The notes: generated from the sequence alone by a model not told the origin. A DNA stretch of 33,589 nt from an uncultured Bacteroidaceae bacterium (GCA_905236985.1 CAJORF010000037.1:1-33589), one strand, 5' to 3'. Numbered from the stretch's first letter, positions 14,661-23,842 are shown. A program made the numbers and translations.

Positions 14661-15932
14661 ATGAAGCCTTTAGCAGAACGTCTTCGTCCCATCTCACTCG
14701 ATGGCTACATTGGTCAACAACATTTAGTTGGCCCCAATGCTGTTCTGCGCAGGATGATTGAAAGTGGGAGAGTGTCCTCGTTCATTCTTTGGGGACCGCC
14801 GGGCGTGGGTAAGACGACGCTGGCACAGATTATCGCTCACACCTTGGAAACACCTTTCTACACGCTGTCGGCTGTCACCAGTGGCGTGAAGGATGTGCGC
14901 GATGTGATTGACCGCGCGCGTAGCGGTCGTTTCTTTGACAGTAAGAGCCCCATTCTCTTCATCGACGAGATCCACCGCTTCTCCAAGTCGCAGCAGGACT
15001 CGCTGCTCGGGGCTGTCGAACAGGGCGTTGTGACGCTCATTGGAGCTACCACGGAGAATCCATCGTTCGAGGTCATACGACCGTTGCTTTCCCGTTGTGC
15101 CGTCTATGTGTTAAAGCCCCTGGGCAGGGACGATCTGCTGACGCTCCTTGACCGAGCCCTCCACGAGGATGTGGAGCTGAAGCAGAAGTCGATCACAGTC
15201 AAGGAGACTGATGCGTTGTTGCGCTATAGCGGCGGCGATGCACGCAAGCTGCTGAATATCATAGAACTCGTCACTGACACAGGAAGTGCCGATACGCCTA
15301 TTGAGATCACGGATCAGCTCGTGGCCGACCGCTTGCAGCAGAACCCCTTGGCCTACGATAAAGGCGGCGAGATGCACTACGACATCATCTCCGCTTTCAT
15401 CAAGAGCATTCGGGGGAGCGACCCAGACGCAGCCATCTATTGGCTGGCGCGCATGATCGAGGGAGGTGAAGACCCTGAGTTTATCGCCCGTCGCTTGGTC
15501 ATTTCTGCGTCCGAGGATATCGGTCTGGCCAATCCCAATGCGTTGCTCCTGGCAAATGCCGCCTTCGACACCGTTCGCAAGATCGGTTTGCCGGAGGGGC
15601 GCATCCCCTTGGCCGAAGCCACCATCTATCTCGCCACATCCCCCAAGAGTAACTCGGCCTATATGGCCATTAACGATGCCCTCTCCTTTGTCAAGAAGAC
15701 TGGCAATCAGCCCGTTCCACTTCATCTGCGTAATGCGCCGACCGAACTGATGGAAGAGTTGGGCTATTCGCAGGGCTACAAGTACGCCCACGACTACGAG
15801 GGTCATTTTGTCGAGCAGCAATTCTTGCCCGACAGGATCACTGAGCGTTTCTGGCACGCTCAAACGAACACAGCTGAATCAAAGCTACATGAGCGTATGA
15901 TTCAGCTGTGGGGCGATCGTTTCAAGGATTAA
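14661..15932 (+). CDS. rarA: Replication-associated recombination protein A (AAA+ ATPase)
   Basis: 423 residues, typical length for RarA/MgsA (WRNIP1 family). It starts MKPLAERLRP with the family motif DGYIGQQHLVGPNAVL, then Walker A WGPPGVGKTT, Walker B ILFIDEIHRFSKSQQD, sensor 1 IGATTENPSFEV, the SRC arginine-finger region (RPLLSRCAVYVL), sensor 2 GGDARKLLN, and the C-terminal tetramerisation domain (ARRLVISASEDIGLANP). RarA acts at stalled replication forks and single-strand/duplex junctions together with SSB. It is probably transcribed from the tRNA-Gly promoter since only 7 bases separate them. Convergent with the esterase gene, 17-base gap. Confidence 0.95.
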   Translation: MKPLAERLRPISLDGYIGQQHLVGPNAVLRRMIESGRVSSFILWGPPGVGKTTLAQIIAHTLETPFYTLSAVTSGVKDVRDVIDRARSGRFFDSKSPILFIDEIHRFSKSQQDSLLGAVEQGVVTLIGATTENPSFEVIRPLLSRCAVYVLKPLGRDDLLTLLDRALHEDVELKQKSITVKETDALLRYSGGDARKLLNIIELVTDTGSADTPIEITDQLVADRLQQNPLAYDKGGEMHYDIISAFIKSIRGSDPDAAIYWLARMIEGGEDPEFIARRLVISASEDIGLANPNALLLANAAFDTVRKIGLPEGRIPLAEATIYLATSPKSNSAYMAINDALSFVKKTGNQPVPLHLRNAPTELMEELGYSQGYKYAHDYEGHFVEQQFLPDRITERFWHAQTNTAESKLHERMIQLWGDRFKD

Positions 15933-15949
15933 CTCCTTGCGTCGGTTTC

Positions 15950-17260
15950 CTATTTGATCATCACTTTCTTACCATTGATGATATTCAAGCCTCGTTGAGG
16001 TTGATTGATGCGTTGTCCGCTGGCGTTGAAGATCACGGGCATCTGGGGATGAACGGATGCGGTAGGTGTGCCGATGGATGAGAGCTGTGGATTGATGGTG
16101 ATGGTGAGCTGGCTGGTGTTGCGTGCGAAATCCGTGTAGGTGATGGTGACGACACCATACTCCGCTTCAACGGCTTTGAGCTTGTTGCCTGTGACGGTGA
16201 TGAAATCCGGCACCTCAAAGTGTATGGAGTCCGTGACGTTCTCCTGGTGTCCGTCAAGGAAAGTGGCGGTCACATTGATGTTCTTGGTGCGTCCTTTCTT
16301 CAGCGTCAGTTCGCTATCGACGTCAGCCGTGAGTTCTTTGACGGTGAACACTTGCTTGAGGTTATTGGGCAAAGTGTATTCCTCGTCTGCTCTCAAGGGT
16401 TGATTCATCAGCTTCAGTGCCTCGTAGGCATAGCGATATCCCATCATGCGATATCCCATGGCGGAAAAATGCCAGGGGTCGGTGTTGTTGCCTGGACAAC
16501 CCTCTGAGGAGATGACGTGGGATGTGAGCACTACCTTGGGCATACGCGCCACGACGGTGTTATGACCATAGCACGCGCCACCCTGATCCTGACGCAACGT
16601 CTCGCCGACGAAGAGGGGCACGTCTTCTGCGTTCAGACCGAGGTCGGTAAGCATATCGTTGTAGATCTTCTTGACCATATTGGGCCAGTTGGGGTCGCCG
16701 TTGTTGGAGCAGCCCTGATGCAATAGGATGCCCTTGATGACGCCTACTTCCTGCGCTTTCTTCGCCATGTCGATGAGTCGCTGGTAGGGGTTGCCACCAT
16801 AGTGCTGCTTGGCGATTGTCGCCCACCACTCGTTGGGGTTGTCATCGAGTTTCTGCTGGAACTTGTCCTTGTCGAACATCTCAATGGGGCTGCCGCCCAT
16901 AGCTACCGCCACGACCCCCACTTTATGATCTTTGGGCAGGGCAGCCACCATCGTTCGACCGAAGTAGTCCGAGGGGCCGAGGCCGCCAATGGGGTTCACG
17001 ATGGGCACCTTTGCCGTGTACCATTTGCCCAGCACACGCGCGGGGCTGTCGAACTTGCAGGTGGCCAGCATCTTGAAGCGCGAATCCACTTGCGCGTCGA
17101 TGCTCTCGGCCTTGGCGTTACCCTCCATGTTCGACTGTCCGAAACAGAGGTAGATATAGTAGTTGGGGTCAACCTCCGCCTGGATGTTGATCAGCGGAAG
17201 AATGGAGATGAGGATGGATAGGAACGTTTCTTTGCTTGTCAGAGCCTTGAATGCATACAT
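15950..17260 (-). CDS. Secreted SASA/CE6-like carbohydrate esterase with C-terminal tail
   Basis: 436 residues. N-terminal signal peptide (ETFLSILISILPLINIQAE). An SGNH-type esterase domain of the sialate-O-acetylesterase/CE6 acetyl xylan esterase kind follows: nucleophile Ser43 in CFGQSNMEG, an oxyanion Gly near AVAMGGSPIE, HQGCSNNGD (His181 block), and the catalytic Asp261-x2-His264 in NNTDPWHFSAMGYR. From about 300-390 comes a Big2-like beta domain (VTATFLDGHQENVTDS, VVTITYTDFARN). The end, GQRINQPQRGLNIINGKKVM, is the C-terminal tail common on secreted Prevotella enzymes and resembles a sorting signal. It starts 29 bases downstream of the FGGY kinase on the same strand, so likely one operon for acetylated pentose polymers. 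Confidence 0.85.
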   Translation of the reverse strand: MYAFKALTSKETFLSILISILPLINIQAEVDPNYYIYLCFGQSNMEGNAKAESIDAQVDSRFKMLATCKFDSPARVLGKWYTAKVPIVNPIGGLGPSDYFGRTMVAALPKDHKVGVVAVAMGGSPIEMFDKDKFQQKLDDNPNEWWATIAKQHYGGNPYQRLIDMAKKAQEVGVIKGILLHQGCSNNGDPNWPNMVKKIYNDMLTDLGLNAEDVPLFVGETLRQDQGGACYGHNTVVARMPKVVLTSHVISSEGCPGNNTDPWHFSAMGYRMMGYRYAYEALKLMNQPLRADEEYTLPNNLKQVFTVKELTADVDSELTLKKGRTKNINVTATFLDGHQENVTDSIHFEVPDFITVTGNKLKAVEAEYGVVTITYTDFARNTSQLTITINPQLSSIGTPTASVHPQMPVIFNASGQRINQPQRGLNIINGKKVMIK

Positions 17261-17289
17261 CTATTTTAGGATGATTAAATGATGTCAAC

Positions 17290-18882
17290 TTATTTCTTAT
17301 ACTCAACAGCAGCCTGTTCGATGGGCAGAGCGGCCTTGTAGTTCTCGATGTAGCGATTGAAGCCAGCGACATCTTCGGGCGTAGGAGCGATCTCGACACC
17401 TGTGTTGCCAGCGAAGACCACTTGGTCAAGATAGTCGGGCAGGGAGAGGCCGTCGGTGTTGTTCACCATATAGCCTGCGAGCAGGGCAATACCCCATGCG
17501 CCGCCTTCGCCTGCGGTCTCCATGACGGAGATGGGCGAGTTGAGGGCTGCTGCCAACATACGCTGACCCACCTTGGGCGTGGTGAAGTAGCCGCCGTGAC
17601 CCATAATGCGATCGACTTCCACTTTCTCCTCGTTGAACAGGATGTCGTTACCGATCTTCAGCACACCGATGGCTCCGTAGAGCTGGGCACGCATGAAGTT
17701 GGCGAGGGAGAACTTATCGTTGGCCGAGCGAACGAACAGGGGACGACCGTCCATCAATCCCGTGACGGGCTCGCCGCTGACGTAGTTGTAGGCCATGAGG
17801 CCGCCGCAGTCGGCATCGCCAGTGAGAGCCACGTTGAAGAGGGTGGAGTAGAGGTCCATGGTGCTCTGCTTCACGCCGAGCAGCTCTTGATACTCCTTGA
17901 ACATCTTCACCCAGGCGTTGATCTCGCTGGTGCAGTTGTTGCAATGAACCATAGCCACAAGTGATCCGTCGGGCGTGGTCACCATATCAAGCACCTCATA
18001 GGGCTTCGAAAGAGGCTTCTCCAGCACGATCATCGAGAACGAGCTGGTGCCGGCGCTGACGTTACCTGTGCGCTGACGGACAGCATTCGTGGCAGCCATG
18101 CCCGTGCCTGCGTCGCCCTCGGGAGGACATACGGGGATACCGGGCTTGAGGTGGCCGCTGACGTCGAGTTTCAGGGTACCCTCGGGCGTGAGGAAACCTG
18201 CATTCTCACCCGCCACGAGCACCTTGGGCAGAATATCAAGAAGCTTCCATGAGAAGCCGCGCGGCTCAATGAGCTTGTCGAACTTGGCCACCATCGTAGC
18301 GTCGTAGGTCTTCGTGAAAGGATCAACGGGGATCATGCCAGAGGCATCGCCCACGCCGAGCACCTTCTGTCCTGTCACCTGCCAATGGACATAGCCGGCA
18401 AGGGTTGTGAGGAAGGTAATGTCCTTCACGTGCTCCTCGTTGTCGAGGATGGCTTCGTAGATATGGCTGATGCTCCAGCGTAGGGGGATATTGTAGTTGA
18501 AGAGCTCGCTCAGTTCGGCCGCTGCCTTGCCGGTGTTGGTGTTGCGCCAAGTGCGGAAGGGCACCATGATCTCACCCTTCTCGTTGAAAGGCATATAGCC
18601 GTGCATCATAGCGGAGAAGCCGATGGCTGCAAGTGTCTCAATCTCGACATCGTACTGCTCCAGCACATTCTTGCGCAAGTCGGCATAGCAATCCTGCAAG
18701 CCATACCAGATGGCTTCGGTTGAGTATGTCCATAGTCCGTCCACGAGCTGGTTTTCCCAGGTGTGGTTGCCCTGGGCGATGGGCTTGTTTTCAGGGTCAA
18801 TGAGTACGGCTTTGATACGTGTGGAACCGAATTCGATTCCCAGGATGGCCTTACCGGCCTCGATGGTTTGTTTTGCTGTCAT
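17290..18882 (-). CDS. FGGY-family pentulose kinase (ribulokinase/xylulokinase type)
   Basis: 530 residues. It phosphorylates a keto-pentose with ATP on the way to the pentose phosphate pathway. Seen: N-terminal phosphate loop [15 protein letters not shown], sugar-site region [10 protein letters not shown] with MVPFRTWRN, the second-domain signature [33 protein letters not shown], and the ATP-site block [17 protein letters not shown] then [14 protein letters not shown]. The length suits AraB-like Bacteroidetes kinases; L-ribulose versus D-xylulose cannot be settled by eye. The ATG at 18882 is chosen over 18915 because the upstream start falls inside the promoter region. A consensus promoter lies directly upstream, and the secreted esterase follows in the same operon. 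Confidence 0.85.
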   Translation of the reverse strand: MTAKQTIEAGKAILGIEFGSTRIKAVLIDPENKPIAQGNHTWENQLVDGLWTYSTEAIWYGLQDCYADLRKNVLEQYDVEIETLAAIGFSAMMHGYMPFNEKGEIMVPFRTWRNTNTGKAAAELSELFNYNIPLRWSISHIYEAILDNEEHVKDITFLTTLAGYVHWQVTGQKVLGVGDASGMIPVDPFTKTYDATMVAKFDKLIEPRGFSWKLLDILPKVLVAGENAGFLTPEGTLKLDVSGHLKPGIPVCPPEGDAGTGMAATNAVRQRTGNVSAGTSSFSMIVLEKPLSKPYEVLDMVTTPDGSLVAMVHCNNCTSEINAWVKMFKEYQELLGVKQSTMDLYSTLFNVALTGDADCGGLMAYNYVSGEPVTGLMDGRPLFVRSANDKFSLANFMRAQLYGAIGVLKIGNDILFNEEKVEVDRIMGHGGYFTTPKVGQRMLAAALNSPISVMETAGEGGAWGIALLAGYMVNNTDGLSLPDYLDQVVFAGNTGVEIAPTPEDVAGFNRYIENYKAALPIEQAAVEYKK

Positions 18883-18912
18883 ATTATTGATAAGTTTAGT
18901 GGGTTTGCTCTG

Positions 18913-18944
18913 CAAAAGTAATTGTATTTCGGCATATAGCCAAA
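18913..18944 (-). promoter_or_regulatory. Consensus promoter of the FGGY kinase operon
   Basis: On the minus strand: TTTG (18944-18941), 20 bases, TACTTTTG (18920-18913). Predicted start near 18906, giving a leader of about 24 bases. This is one of the best promoter matches in the window. Confidence 0.8.
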
Positions 18945-19009
18945 AAAAACTTCCTTTTTTTTATTTTTAATATTAAATAAGGTGTATTATCGACACGAAT
19001 CAACCCTCA

Positions 19010-20305
19010 TCATATCACCTCGAAATGACGTAAGGCACGTTGTATGCCATCGTCATCGACTGATGTCGTGACGTAGTCGGCCTGCAGTTTCAGTGCATCT
19101 ATGGCGTTACCCATCGCAATGCCGATGCCAGCTTGCAGAATCATGGAAGTGTCATTACCGCCATCGCCGAAAGCCATTGTCCGGCTTGGGTCAAACCCTT
19201 CATGACGTGCTATTGCAAGTATGCCTTTCCCTTTGTCTGCTCCATTTGCTGTAATATCGGTGAACTCCGGGTGCCAACGTCCAGACACACACTGTGGCAT
19301 ACGCGCCAGCAGTGTAGGTTCATAATGAGCTGGGAAGAAAGGCGTTAGTTGGAGAATATCCTGCTGCAGAACGTCTTCCAAGGGTGAAGCTTCATAGATG
19401 TTCTTGACGGCCAGCATCTGCCGGAAGATGCGATCCACGTCACCTGTAGGGTCAAGCACTGCAACGTCCTTTCTGCCGACGACAATCAGGCTATATCCCT
19501 TTTCCTTTGCGTCCTCGACGCATGTCATGACATCCAGTTTAGGAATCGGCTGACAGCATACCAGTTCGTCACCGACATAGCACAATGCACCATTGGTAGT
19601 GATATAACCGTCAATCAGGTGCTCTATGACTCCAAGATTCGTGATGATAATCGGTGGCCGTCCCGTCGCTATATAAACACGCGAACCATTGGCCTTGGCC
19701 TGAGTCAATGCCAAGATGGTAGATTGAGGTATTTCATGCGTCTTGAAACTCACGAGAGTGCCGTCAATATCGAAAAACAGAGCATATCTCTGGATATCTT
19801 TTTCCTTCATAAAGAATTGCTGAAACTCACTCTCGAAGTTGGGCGTAAACACATTTTTCCCTATAGCGTCACGAATCTCCTGTATTGACCAGAATCGTCC
19901 ACCATCGAGTTCGTCTTTTGAGGGATGTAGCTCGCCGTCGTATGTAGTCCGGTGGACATATACCAACTCCCGTTCCCGCTGGCTTTCAAAGACATATTTT
20001 GAGATAAATGTAGATGTGAAATTGCTGATGTCCAATTCTTCACGTACTTCACGTTGAAGCGCTGCTTCAGGGATTTCTCCATAGTCGATGTGGCCACCGA
20101 CTGCCGTGTCCCACTTCCCTGGCTGTATATCCTTCCATACAGGTCGCTTCTGTAGATACACATCGCCGTGTGAATTGAACACATGAAGATGCACGACAGG
20201 ATGTAGCAACTTGGAACCGCTGTGGCACTCACCTCGTGTGGCTTGTCCTATAACTATTCCCTCTTCATCAACAATCGGGAACATCTCTTGTTGATTATCT
20301 TTCAT
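19010..20305 (-). CDS. Nudix hydrolase-HAD (Cof type) phosphatase fusion
   Basis: 431 residues with two enzyme domains. Residues about 1-165 form an Idi/YfcD-like Nudix domain; the Nudix box reads GGHIDYGEIPEAALQREVRE then EL, with all catalytic Glu present. Residues about 172-431 form a HAD type IIB (Cof) phosphatase: motif I FFDIDGTLVSF, motif II ATGRPP, the C2 cap in between, Lys in GADKGKGILAIA, and motif IV FGDGGNDTSMIL. It may hydrolyse nucleoside-diphosphate-linked compounds and then remove phosphate, acting as a housecleaning enzyme. Both domains look intact. It stands alone between the kinase promoter and tmRNA. In Bacteroidetes some Nudix proteins regulate arabinose genes, but no helix-turn-helix is seen here, so I do not infer regulation. 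Confidence 0.88.
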   Translation of the reverse strand: MKDNQQEMFPIVDEEGIVIGQATRGECHSGSKLLHPVVHLHVFNSHGDVYLQKRPVWKDIQPGKWDTAVGGHIDYGEIPEAALQREVREELDISNFTSTFISKYVFESQRERELVYVHRTTYDGELHPSKDELDGGRFWSIQEIRDAIGKNVFTPNFESEFQQFFMKEKDIQRYALFFDIDGTLVSFKTHEIPQSTILALTQAKANGSRVYIATGRPPIIITNLGVIEHLIDGYITTNGALCYVGDELVCCQPIPKLDVMTCVEDAKEKGYSLIVVGRKDVAVLDPTGDVDRIFRQMLAVKNIYEASPLEDVLQQDILQLTPFFPAHYEPTLLARMPQCVSGRWHPEFTDITANGADKGKGILAIARHEGFDPSRTMAFGDGGNDTSMILQAGIGIAMGNAIDALKLQADYVTTSVDDDGIQRALRHFEVI

Positions 20306-20393
20306 ACACTTTGGCTAACGAAATGGCAAACAGAAAATAATGACCGCTCTGAATAGAGAGGCGTTAAATGTGGGGAACGTTTTTAAACGGGAG

Positions 20394-20791
20394 TGGAGCT
20401 GGAGGGAATTGAACCCTCGTCCAAACAGGGGATATCAAGGCTTTCTACACGCTTATTCCAGACTAAGTTTTCGTGCATCGGTAAGACCTGGACCACCAGC
20501 CGGTGCCTTATCCTCTGTGAGCTTCACCGTCGATGCGAGGCCGTCGGCGGCTATCCCCAATTTGGCTGCACCACTTAACCAGAGCGCTTTGGGGCGTGGA
20601 GCCTCTGAGTGATGTCCCGTCTCAGCACCTGGTGCCGAGATAAGCTGATCTACTATACTTCAATCAAGCAGCGAGAGCGTAAGTTTTTTCGCCAGATAAT
20701 TGTTGGAGACCATGGATTAAAGAGAGCGATCAGCGACTCTCTGCGTGCTTACCGTGTCATCTCATCCTGCTGTCAAATCCATGTCAGCCCC
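20394..20791 (-). ncRNA. ssrA: Transfer-messenger RNA (one-piece tmRNA)
   Basis: About 398 bases on the minus strand. The 5' end GGGGCTGACATGGATTTGAC pairs with the 3' end CAGCTCCA to form the tRNA-like acceptor stem; the 3' T arm is GAGGGTTCAATTCCCTC. CCA is not encoded. The internal tag frame ends in YALAA plus stop. Pseudoknot-type GC-rich stems follow the tag. tmRNA with SmpB rescues stalled ribosomes and marks the truncated peptides for proteolysis. The promoter element lies about 25 bases before the mature 5' end, so a short leader is presumably removed by RNase P. Confidence 0.95.
20664..20693 (-). other. tmRNA proteolysis tag frame, GEKTYALAA
   Basis: Minus-strand codons GGC GAA AAA ACT TAC GCT CTC GCT GCT TGA give GEKTYALAA preceded by the alanine charged on tmRNA. 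Bacteroidales tags I know have the same GE-x-x-YALAA form, which fixes the reading frame; GGC as resume codon is inferred from that. Confidence 0.85.
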
Positions 20792-20816
20792 GGATAGTTG
20801 ATGCGTTTAGCGGTTG

Positions 20817-20824
20817 CAAAGGTA
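20817..20824 (-). promoter_or_regulatory. -7 element of ssrA
   Basis: Minus strand TACCTTTG followed by C, the form shared with tRNA-Gly and rpmB. It lies 25 bases upstream of the mature tmRNA 5' end. Confidence 0.65.
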
Positions 20825-20940
20825 AGCAAAAGATGAGAGATGAGCGATGATATATGAATGTTTTTGCGTTTGCAGGCTGTTTTTTTGCTATTTTTTAGAT
20901 TAAATAGCAGAATGTAAAAGGGCAAATCGTATTTTTTGCG

Positions 20941-20948
20941 TATCTTTG
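20941..20948 (+). promoter_or_regulatory. -7 element of the S9 peptidase operon
   Basis: TATCTTTG followed by CG, 20 bases before the ATG at 20969. It overlaps the longer in-frame start at 20936, arguing for the shorter protein. The -33 region has no clear TTTG. Confidence 0.6.
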
Positions 20949-20968
20949 CGGCAAAATTTGTAGAACGA

Positions 20969-23221
20969 ATGAAAAGAATTTGTTTTCTCGCAGCATTTCT
21001 GTTGACTGCAACGACGATGATGGCACAGACCACTAAGAAAAGTTTCACCCTCAACGACCTCCTCAGCGGCGGCTCCACGTTCTGGAACCTACAGCCCCAG
21101 TATATGTTCACGACTTGGTGGGGAGAGGTGCCCGTGGAGCTCACGGTGGATGAGGCAAAGGTAGTGAGAGAAAAAGAAGAGGTGAAAGGTGAAAAACTGA
21201 ATGTGCTTTTCACGACGGAGCGGTTGAATGAGATCGTAGGTGAGACGGTGGTGAGGACTTGTACATATTTGCAGTTCCCTTACGTAGATGAGCCTGTCGT
21301 GAAGGTGCAGACCCCGAAGGAAATCATCCTGATTGACTTCGAGAAGGCTACGGTGGTGTGGCGCGGACAGATAGCGGAGGGCGCAACCGAACTGGTATGG
21401 AACGCGCGGAGCCGAGCCATGGCGTACTGCATCGGAAGCAATGTGTTCGTGCAGACGGCAGACGGCGAACGCAGACAGCTGACCACGGACGGCTCGGACG
21501 CTATTGTGTATGGCCACAGCGTCAGCCGCGATGAGTTCGGCATCATGGGTGGTCTGTTCTGGAGCCCCGACGGGCAGCGACTGGCGTTTTACAAGAAGGA
21601 CCAGAGCCGTATCCCGTCCTATCCGCAAGTGGATATCACCCAACGCATAGCTGCCACTACGGTAGATAAGTACCCAATGGCGGGCTGCGAAACGGAGGAT
21701 GTCAGTGTGGCGGTGTATGACGTGAGGACGAAGCAGACCGTATGGCTCCAGAACCCAAAGCCCATGACGGACTATATGACAAATATCTCATGGGCTCCCG
21801 ATGCGCAAAAGATATATGTGTTTGAGCTCAACCGCGACCAGAATTTCATGCAGCTCTACGGCTATGATGCCGTCACGGGACAGAAGGATACTGAGCCCCT
21901 CGTGGAGGAGAAGCATCCGAAATATGTGGAGCCGATGCACACGATGACATTCCTGCCGTGGGATGCCACGAAGGCGGTGATGCAGACGCGCCGCGACAAC
22001 TGGAACCACCTGTACTTGATTGACCTGACAAAGAAGATGTACCCCGAATGGCGCAATGAGGACGGCGGTGGGACATCGTGCGACCACGTGAAGGTGACGC
22101 TGCTCACGCCGGGCGATTTCGAGATTCGCGATTTTCTCGGCTTCAACCAGAAAGAAAAAACAGCCCTCTTTATCGGCAACGTCACACATCCCCTGCACCA
22201 TACAGTGCATGCTGTGAGAGTGAAAGGTGAAAGAGTGAAAAGCGAAAAATTGAGATTAATATCTGTGGGTGAGGGAGTGCACAGTGCAACACTCAGCGCA
22301 AACGGATCGCAGATGATTGACACTTATTCGTCGCCGTCTGTGACCAGACAGGTTAGCCTGATAGATGTGAAGACGGGCAAGGCATCCTCGCTTCTCACCG
22401 CCGATGATCCGTGGAAGGACTATGATGTGCCGGAGATTACGGGGGGCAGCATCAAGGCCGCCGACGGTGAGACGGATCTCTACTACCGTCTGATCAAGCC
22501 TGTGGGCTTCGATGCAACAAAGAAATATCCGACAGTGGTGTATGTCTATGGCGGTCCGCATGCTCATAATGTGCAGGCTTCGCGTGGTTATTACTTCCGT
22601 GGTTGGGAGATCTATATGGCGCAGTTAGGCTATGTGGTATTTGTGCTCGACAACCGAGGTTCTCAGTACCGAGGTCTGAAGTTTGAACAGGCCACCTTCC
22701 GCCACCTCGGCGATGAGGAGATGCGCGACCAGATGTGCGGTGTGGAGTTCCTGAAGACTTTGCCTTACGTGGATGCCGACCGAATGGGCGTTCACGGCTG
22801 GAGCTTCGGCGGCTTCATGACAACAAATCTGATGTGCACGTACCCCGATGTGTTCAAGGTTGGCGTGGCAGGCGGACCCGTGGTGGATTGGAAATACTAT
22901 GAGGTGATGTACGGTGAGCGTTACATGGACCGTCCGGACGAGAACCCGGAGGGTTATGCCTCGTCGAGCTTGCTGCCCAAGGCGAAGAACCTAAAGGGGC
23001 GCCTGCAAATCATCTTCGGCTACAATGATCCAACATGCGTGCCACAGCACACCCTCTCCTTTATTCGCGCCTGTATCGATGCTGGAAGACAGCCCGACCT
23101 CTTCACCTATCCGGGTGACGGACATAATATGTTTGGCACAGATCAGGTTCATCTGCATGAGCGCATTACGCGGTACTTTGAGGATTACTTGAAAAGCGAA
23201 AAACCAATGACTGAAAAGTGA
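20969..23221 (+). CDS. S9B-family serine peptidase, dipeptidyl peptidase IV-like
   Basis: 750 residues, exported: signal peptide MKRICFLAAFLLTATTMMAQ. An eight-bladed beta-propeller (about 60-480) is followed by an alpha/beta hydrolase domain with Ser612 (GWSFGGF), Asp687 (FGYNDPTC) and His719 (GDGHNMFG). The propeller block SVSRDEFGIMGGLFWSPDGQ stands where S9B enzymes carry the N-terminus-binding Glu. It releases dipeptides, often Xaa-Pro, from peptides in the periplasm; exact specificity is not visible. Two odd lysine/glutamate-rich stretches (EEVKGEKLN near 21175 and VKGERVKSEKLR near 22225) look like spacer repeat DNA taken into the frame, and the last codons KSEKPMTEK merge into the same repeat. 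The ATG at 20969 gives the signal peptide directly. Confidence 0.92.
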   Translation: MKRICFLAAFLLTATTMMAQTTKKSFTLNDLLSGGSTFWNLQPQYMFTTWWGEVPVELTVDEAKVVREKEEVKGEKLNVLFTTERLNEIVGETVVRTCTYLQFPYVDEPVVKVQTPKEIILIDFEKATVVWRGQIAEGATELVWNARSRAMAYCIGSNVFVQTADGERRQLTTDGSDAIVYGHSVSRDEFGIMGGLFWSPDGQRLAFYKKDQSRIPSYPQVDITQRIAATTVDKYPMAGCETEDVSVAVYDVRTKQTVWLQNPKPMTDYMTNISWAPDAQKIYVFELNRDQNFMQLYGYDAVTGQKDTEPLVEEKHPKYVEPMHTMTFLPWDATKAVMQTRRDNWNHLYLIDLTKKMYPEWRNEDGGGTSCDHVKVTLLTPGDFEIRDFLGFNQKEKTALFIGNVTHPLHHTVHAVRVKGERVKSEKLRLISVGEGVHSATLSANGSQMIDTYSSPSVTRQVSLIDVKTGKASSLLTADDPWKDYDVPEITGGSIKAADGETDLYYRLIKPVGFDATKKYPTVVYVYGGPHAHNVQASRGYYFRGWEIYMAQLGYVVFVLDNRGSQYRGLKFEQATFRHLGDEEMRDQMCGVEFLKTLPYVDADRMGVHGWSFGGFMTTNLMCTYPDVFKVGVAGGPVVDWKYYEVMYGERYMDRPDENPEGYASSSLLPKAKNLKGRLQIIFGYNDPTCVPQHTLSFIRACIDAGRQPDLFTYPGDGHNMFGTDQVHLHERITRYFEDYLKSEKPMTEK

Positions 23222-23272
23222 AAGATAAAGATAACCTTGAATACTTGAAATTGGAAGACTGAAGCATACAAA
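23219..23272. repeat. Repeat-like spacer between the peptidase and DUF4199 genes
   Basis: GTGAAAGATAAAGATAACCTTGAATACTTGAAA-type sequence, similar in style to the spacer between the two deoxynucleoside kinases (CCTTGAACCCTGAAATCTGAAA). Low-complexity, purine-rich, no hairpin. Confidence 0.5.
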
Positions 23273-23842
23273 ATGGCTAACGAAGTGAATAGGAAAGAGG
23301 TGTCAGAAGCGAAGCAGACACGAGCATACGCAGGCTACTACGGTATGTGGATTGGCATGTGCTGGATTGCCAGCTTCGGCTTCAATATGATGGGACTTAG
23401 TCAACCGATGGCAGGCAATTTCGGCCTGCTTCTGGGGCTGTGCTCGCCGTTCATCGGTGTGCGGCTGCTGCGCGGTTTTCGCGATGTGATAGCTCCACTG
23501 CCGCTCAGACGAGCCTGGCGTATGGCGTGGATGATGTACCTCGGTGCCGCGCTGTTATGTACGGCTGCGCAGTACATCTACTTTGCTTATCTCGATGATG
23601 GCGCGCTCGTTCGTGCCTACAGTGAAATTCTACAGCAGCCTGAGATGCAGGATTTGATGCAGCAGATGTTGCCCGTGCAGGACTTGAATGTCACGATGGA
23701 GGAGGCCCTCGCTACCTTCAGTGCAACACAGCCCTCGCAGCTTGCCATTCAGTTCTTGTTCTGGAACTCCCTCCTCGCCACTTTCTTTGCGTTCCCCACC
23801 GCACTGTTCTCGTTCTCGAGGCCAAAGGGGAGTGAAAAGTGA
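23273..23842 (+). CDS. DUF4199 membrane protein
   Basis: 189 residues with four predicted membrane helices: GMWIGMCWIASFGFNMMGL, the GLLLGLCSPFIGV segment, AWMMYLGAALLCTAAQYIYF, and IQFLFWNSLLATFFAFPTAL at the end. Between helices three and four is a soluble region with a YSEILQQPEMQDLMQQML helix. This layout is that of DUF4199, a Bacteroidetes inner-membrane family of unknown function usually placed before a GT2 glycosyltransferase, as here (55 bases upstream of it). A role alongside lipid-linked sugar transfer is therefore possible but only from context. The C-terminal SRPKGSEK runs into the spacer repeat. Confidence 0.75.
   Translation: MANEVNRKEVSEAKQTRAYAGYYGMWIGMCWIASFGFNMMGLSQPMAGNFGLLLGLCSPFIGVRLLRGFRDVIAPLPLRRAWRMAWMMYLGAALLCTAAQYIYFAYLDDGALVRAYSEILQQPEMQDLMQQMLPVQDLNVTMEEALATFSATQPSQLAIQFLFWNSLLATFFAFPTALFSFSRPKGSEK

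Noticed and set aside
14507-14692. Minus-strand open frame with RRDSNPRPSAWEANALPTELLS
   Set aside because: It is the antisense translation of tRNA-Gly, a well-known spurious protein.
20340-20612. Plus-strand frames with WRELNPRPNRG-like sequence
   Set aside because: They are antisense translations of the tmRNA 3' end.
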